A stretch of DNA of 64,000 nucleotides from Brienomyrus brachyistius (taxonomy: Eukaryota > Chordata > Actinopteri > Osteoglossiformes > Mormyridae). The stretch lies in NCBI RefSeq assembly GCF_023856365.1, contig NC_064538.1, positions 8,564,435-8,628,434 of the forward strand, in the 5' to 3' direction. Below the pieces are notes generated by a model. The model searched no databases. It saw nothing but the letters and a program-made list of their open reading frames with translations, and was not told the origin of the DNA. The position numbers were made by a program, and so were the translations under genes. Below are positions 59,425 through 64,000 of this stretch, in pieces (the first letter of the stretch is position 1; each line of letters begins with the position of its first letter).

Positions 59425-60105
59425 TAAGGATAGTATAATTGAGTGCATAAGTATTGTTATAGCTGTGTCAAAAAAAGACTTTTTTAGCTGTTTCAAGGTA
59501 CCTGTAAATTTTCTGTTTTGTCCTGATATGTGTCAAACATATGCAGTATGCGTATGAGTCACTGCAGTCATGATCCACTGGTAAATTCACATTTTGTATG
59601 AGGCATAACTTTGTGACTAGACCTTAGCTTTGACTCCCTGCGTCAGAGCACCAGGTCACTGCTTCCTCATCTGCTCATGGCCACATGTATTTGAAGGTAT
59701 CTCCAAACTGCATATCTTTATATTGTGGCACCAGTGGGATTCGCATATCCCAGCATGCTCACAATTTGTGTGTACAGTGTAGCCCTTGTTTGTCTTGTTG
59801 TAAGTAGCTGTATTTGTTAGTGTGAATGCTTGTGCTTTCGAGTATCACATGTACCCCTACCTTTGTGTGATCCTGATGTCCTCTAATATTGTGTAATGAC
59901 CTGCCGTGTGTGAGTCTTCCCATCTGGTGTATAACCTCCCTGCGTTTTACTGCCATTGATTGTGTCTGTGTTGTTCTTGCTTTTTTTGCAGTCCTTATTA
60001 AGGACTAACGTAAAAGGTGATTTTGAGGCATTCTGCCTCTCCTCACCTTTATTTGCCACCGCCACAATGCCTCGGTCGGTCTGACACCAGAATATCTTTT
60101 AAAAA
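59425..60105. other. Non-coding stretch; possible decayed LTR
   Basis: The 59640-60095 segment is T/C-rich and ends with GGTCTGACACC, resembling LTR relics, but a matching start was not found. Confidence 0.3.
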
Positions 60106-60278
60106 TCCATCCCATCCATCCATTTTCCAAACCGCTTATCCTACTGGCTTGCAGGGGGTCCGGAGCCTTTCCCGGAAGCAATAGGCACGAGGCAGGGAAC
60201 AACCCAGGATGGGGGCCAGCCCATCGCAGGGCACACTTACACACCATTCACTCACACATCTACACCTACGGGCAATTT
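60106..60278 (-). mobile_element. 5'-truncated SINE copy (minus strand)
   Basis: Tail CATCCATCCATTTTCCAAAC, then GGGGGTCCGGAGCC, CAGGGAACAACCCAGGATGG and up to CCTACGGGCAATTT: the 3' half of the common SINE, reversed. It stops exactly where the next copy's tail begins. Confidence 0.85.
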
Positions 60279-60629
60279 CCATCCATCCATTTTCCAAACT
60301 GCTTATCCTATTGGGTCGCGGGGGGTCCGGAGTCTATCCCGGAAGCAATGGGTACGAGGCAGGGAACAACCCAGGATGGGGGGCCAGCCCATCACAGGGC
60401 ACACTCATACACCATTCACTCACACATGCACACCTACGGGCAATTTAGCAACGCCAGTTAGCCTCAGCATGTTTTTGGGCTGTGGGGGGAAACCGGAGTA
60501 CCCGGAGGAAACCCCACGACGACATGGGGAGAACATGCAAACTCCACACACATGTGACCCAGGCGGAGACTCGAACCTGGGTCCCAGAGGTGTGAGGCAA
60601 CAGTGCTAACCCCATTATTGTGCCGCCCC
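60279..60629 (-). mobile_element. Full-length SINE copy (minus strand)
   Basis: Runs from the CCATCCATCC tail through TCGCGGGGGGTCCGG and CATGTTTTTGGGCTGTGG to the tRNA-like head GGTGTGAGGCAACAGTGCTAAC and GCCGCCCC. The A-box region is altered: CCCCATTATTGTG replaces the usual CACTGCACCACCATG. CCCATTATT occurs just inside and again at the outer end, a small local duplication. Confidence 0.88.
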
Positions 60630-60804
60630 ATTATTTATTATTCTTTTACATACAGGTATATCTGTAAATATTTCAAGACATTTTTAATGATATTATTAAA
60701 TTGGCAGTAAGAAATGTGATTCTGTAATAATTCATTGAGGCAAATTATCCTTAGAGATGAATTATTTACAGACAGCTGCAATTTCATTTTAGAAATGTCT
60801 AAAC
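60630..60804. other. Short spacer between SINE copies
   Basis: AT-rich sequence with no recognisable element. Confidence 0.5.
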
Positions 60805-60814
60805 AGAATAATCC

Positions 60815-60997
60815 ATCCATCCATTTCTAAACCCGCTTATCCTTCTGGGTCACGGGGGGTCTGGAGCCTATCCTGGAAGCTACGGTTATGAGGCAGCGAA
60901 CAACCCAGGACAGGGGGCCAGCCCATCACAGAGACTCAAACCCTACTCCCAGAGGTGCGAGGCAACAGTGCTAACCGCTGCACCACCATGCCACCCT
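60815..60997 (-). mobile_element. Internally deleted SINE with perfect 10-bp TSD
   Basis: Both ends of the SINE are present (tail CATCCATCCATTTCTAAACC; head CTAACCGCTGCACCACCATG), but the middle ~165 bp between GCCAGCCCATCACAG and AGACTCAAACCC is absent. AGAATAATCC flanks it at 60805-60814 and 60998-61007, so it inserted as one unit. Confidence 0.88.
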
Positions 60998-61007
60998 AGA
61001 ATAATCC

Positions 61008-61295
61008 CTATATCATGAAATACATTATACGTATATCTCTTTTAAAGGCCACTGCATGAATATTTAAATTTTATATAAAATTTTCTTTAACAACTAATTT
61101 CAGATTTTTGAAAATGGTATTCATTGCCATAAAATAACGGAATATATTTGTATTCATGGTGTTTTGCCATTCGGTTTGTAATTGTAAAATTAAATGGTAG
61201 CGATAACTTACAGCCATTTAAAATGTTTATTGGACCCAGATGTTTGTGCAAATACTGAAAATCTTACATTTTCTTATCTCAGGTTCAGTATAATA
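61008..61295. other. Non-coding stretch, nothing recognised
   Basis: AT-rich, no element or coding signal. Confidence 0.45.
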
Positions 61296-61299
61296 TTTT

Positions 61300-61600
61300 G
61301 TCGGTGGAACTCAGAGGGCAACATGGTACCACAGTGAGAATCTTTGTTCCCTTCACGTTTGAGGATTTAAATGCCACCCTGTTCTCCGTCTGGTCAGTAT
61401 GTTTTCCCTGTCTGGCCTGCGTCTCCTCCCAATACTCCAGTTTCTTCCTGAACTCCACAAAAGATACCATTAGTCTTTAAATCGGTGTCCTGTGATGCAG
61501 TCAAACCTTTTCCCTTGTTCTCATGCTGTCTGGCATCGGCTCCACAGCCCCTGTGACTCAGTGCTAAATGGGTTGCTGGATGATTTGGTGGCTGAGTTTA
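61300..61600 (+). mobile_element. Old, diverged SINE copy
   Basis: GGGCAACATGGTACCACAGTG, then GTCTCCTCCCAATACTCCAG and GGCATCGGCTCCACAGCCCC follow the SINE order in worn form. No TSD. Confidence 0.5.
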
Positions 61601-61741
61601 ACTCAGTGTCTGGGCTCAGCGTTTATGAATCTTGGAACACTACTGTAACAGAACTCCATCATTGTCACTAGTTAAGGACTTGCCAAAGAGGTTAGCAGAA
61701 TCGGTCTTAGGTGTGATTCTTTTTCAGCAAAATTAACTTTA

Positions 61742-62070
61742 AATGGGTAGCACAGTGGCTCAGTGGGTAGTGCTGGTGCTCCATAGTTCTACGGCTGGTC
61801 CACCAAATCCCCGCTGTGCTCTCTATTTGTCAGAATGTGTGCGCTCCTTTTGTGTCACGCAGATCTCTGGTTTCCCTATTGCAGTCCAAACATATTCAGT
61901 CAGGCTAACTGGTGTCTCCTAATTACCCACAGACTATGTGTACAGGTGTCATGTGATAAACTGGAACCTAATCCAGAGTCTGCTGCAGTCTTGTTCCCTG
62001 TGATGGCAGGACAGCCTGTCGGCCGCCCTGTGACCCTGACCAGGATAAGTGCTTAGAAGAAGGATGGAAT
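61742..62070 (+). mobile_element. Diverged full-length SINE copy
   Basis: GGGTAGCACAGTGGCTCAGT begins a tRNA-like head. CTGGTTTCCCTATTGCAGTC, GGTGTCTCCTAATTACC and CCCTGACCAGGATAAGTG mark the body, ending with AGAAGGATGGA. Markedly older than the copies at 12.6-31 kb. Confidence 0.7.
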
Positions 62071-62287
62071 TGCTCCAAGGACTGAGACTGCTGAATAAGC
62101 GTAAATGAAATATAAAGGCCTGCTGATGTAGTACTGGAATATAAATCCTACGCAGGCTTGGAGAACAGAATTAAAAAATGGGACTACAGTCTTCCCAGCA
62201 TGACAGACAATTGTCTGATCTTATAACCACAGTCACGGATTTGTTTAATTGTTTCTTTTTTTTGGATTTCCGCTTGTTTCAGTTCCT

Positions 62288-62426
62288 ATACATGTTTGCC
62301 CTGCAATGGGTTGGTGCCCCAATCCTGCGTTACTTCCTGCCTTGCGCCTCTAGTTTCCAGGATAGGCTAAGTACCCCCTGACCCTGCGTAGGACAAGCAG
62401 GTACAAAAAAATGGATGGATGGAGGA
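62288..62426 (+). mobile_element. 5'-truncated, diverged SINE copy
   Basis: CATGTTTGCCCTGCAATGGG, then CCAGGATAGGCTAAGTACCC and the ATGGATGGATGG tail represent the 3' third of a SINE. Confidence 0.7.
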
Positions 62427-64000
62427 TGTTGTACAGAATGTTACATGCCAGTCCCTCCCCCAACATTTTACTGTTAATATTTTGTTAAATTTGTATTTTA
62501 TTTTCAGTGTGAAATCCCTGGCATAATGTTTATCTTCTTGCATGTATTTTTCTGGGTGGCTAAAGAAATCCAGATGGGACAAAAAGCCCTTTAGTTCCAC
62601 TCCACTCTCAGCATCAAAAGGTTAAAATGTGTATTTCAATTCCACGGCTCTTCACCGTTGCCTTTTCCGCAATGGGTCCCAAAAGCTAGTCTGTTTTTAA
62701 TAAGCACTTTCATTTTTAAGCATCGCCTTTCTTTCGTATCAGTATTGTTTTTCCATCAGTGAGAAACTTTGATTATAATCATTACAGGAAAATATCAGCT
62801 CAATGCATTACTGGAAAGCTTCAGAAAACATCATTCAACACATCCAAGCAATCCTACATCCCACTTGGGCAGCAGCTTTCTTTGTTCGAGACCTTGAGGT
62901 GTGTATCTGGCATGCTCATCAATTCATTCCTCAGCTCCAGAACCATGATTTATTTATCAAACAGTGAGGCGCAGTCAAAAGCCAATGAGAGTAACGCTCT
63001 TTACAGCTGCATGGTGCAGCCACAGTCTATGTATTATTGATACAAAAATGAACTCAGCATTGACCTCGGAAACAAAACCGGTTCAGGTGTTTGTCCAAAT
63101 GTGATGAACTCCATATTATGGCATTATTTTTGAGGCAAGGAAACTGGGTGATGAAAGTTTGAAAGGTAGCGGTATTTTATAATTCTAGGCTAAATGAAAT
63201 CGCAAAATGTCAAGACAGTATTTCGCAGCACTAAATCTTGTTATGGCACCTGTGTTTCTTCTGATCTATTTCGTTGCATTGATGGGGAATAACAGTATAG
63301 CTTTAAATTAAATCCGGGATGTCTGAAATTGAATTGTACTTACAGTAGCAATGAGATAGGATAAATGCAATCTTAGTTCTTGACCCTTAATAATATAGTG
63401 TTAATAATAACAGATGGGCCTATTTGACTGCTAAAAGTTGTATATCTGACCCAGTTACATTGTTACTGTTCTTAAAGATGAATACGTCATAATATGGGTC
63501 ATAACTTTTACACAGCATGTAATTCTTTTATTTCTACTTCTTCTTTGTTGCTGGCTGGGTGTCCAGGAATAGCTATTAACTCAACGTGACTTCTGCTTCC
63601 CTTGGGCTTTGTCCTGTCTAACAGGTTTGACCCAACTGCATTTCAGACCTTTCTCCATGTCCTCAGGAAACACAATTCACACCGCCTCCCACAAGGAGAT
63701 ATGATTAGCTTGTTAAGCTATGGTCAGAGTATCCCGCTAAACAAGCTGATGACACTTTTGTCTTGCCTCCAGGGAATGACATCAGCATCTCCGCAGACTC
63801 GCATTAGCACAATGACCTCTGATACAGTACGATAAATTTTCGACCTTGGGTTGAACCGAAAATGAATGTGTGACACTTGCTCTGGCTGGAAAGGTGAACA
63901 GAATCGCATATCATAAGGTTGAGAGGAATAGATTGAGTCTTTATTGTGATATAAGAGTAGGAAAGATCCAAAAGACTAAGCTTATTGGCACCAAGAAAAA
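62427..64000. other. Repeat-poor non-coding stretch, possible conserved element
   Basis: The segment 62655-63045 and another at about 63600-63840 are free of transposon signatures and have mixed, non-repetitive words; each also has an open plus frame of about 77-93 codons. They could be conserved non-coding elements or parts of exons, but no domain or firm splice-site pair is visible. Confidence 0.3.

Noticed and set aside
59640..60095. Another solo LTR
   Set aside because: Composition and a CTGACA end fit, but no start, TSD or polyadenylation signal in the right place could be found.

Overview
The window looks like AT-rich intergenic or intronic DNA from a ray-finned (teleost) fish. The evidence is its repeat content: many copies of a tRNA-headed SINE with a GGAT-type tail, short solo LTRs, a truncated CR1/L2/Jockey-like LINE, hAT and Tc1/mariner MITEs, and abundant microsatellites. 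I found no operons, ribosome binding sites or phage-like features. I could not support any intact protein-coding gene: the open frames are short, lack recognisable domains, or lie in tandem repeats and transposon relics. The species cannot be named from the sequence alone.

Layout. 1-9.5 kb: an antisense LINE relic (about 1.66-3.58 kb), a degraded LTR, a solo LTR with a perfect 5-bp target-site duplication (TSD) (6811-7095) and a ~0.9 kb non-autonomous hAT element (7800-8711). 9.5-11 kb: a striking 21-copy 36-bp minisatellite that stays open in frame, directly behind a good splice-acceptor-like sequence, then a weak Harbinger-like coding relic. 12.6-20 kb: a full SINE, a palindromic hAT MITE, and a ~1.9 kb inverted-repeat structure with ~250-bp arms enclosing another hAT MITE. 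23-33.5 kb: a second solo LTR with a perfect TSD, three more SINE copies (28.4, 30.9, 33.3 kb) and Tc1-like MITE fragments. 33.5-34.9 kb: a candidate endogenous-retrovirus-like LTR plus leader carrying a degenerate ~40-46 bp repeat. 35-48 kb: LTR and Tc1 relics, hAT MITEs, a LINE 3' end, microsatellites and a palindromic MITE. 48-54 kb: a 5'-truncated SINE with a 15-bp TSD, a Tigger-like fragment interrupted by a hAT MITE arm, and tRNA-derived SINEs. 54-64 kb: mostly unique sequence that may hold conserved non-coding elements, plus a SINE cluster at 60.1-61.0 kb.

The elements do not form a pathway. They record layered transposition: LINE machinery probably mobilised the SINEs (variable-length TSDs, 5' truncation), hAT transposases the MITEs with 8-bp TSDs, and retroviral-type integrases the solo LTRs with 5-bp TSDs. 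The observations most worth a second look are the retrovirus-like leader array (34.28-34.74 kb), the Tigger-like fragment (51.8 kb), the in-frame minisatellite (9.55 kb) and the inverted-repeat structure (17.6-19.5 kb).
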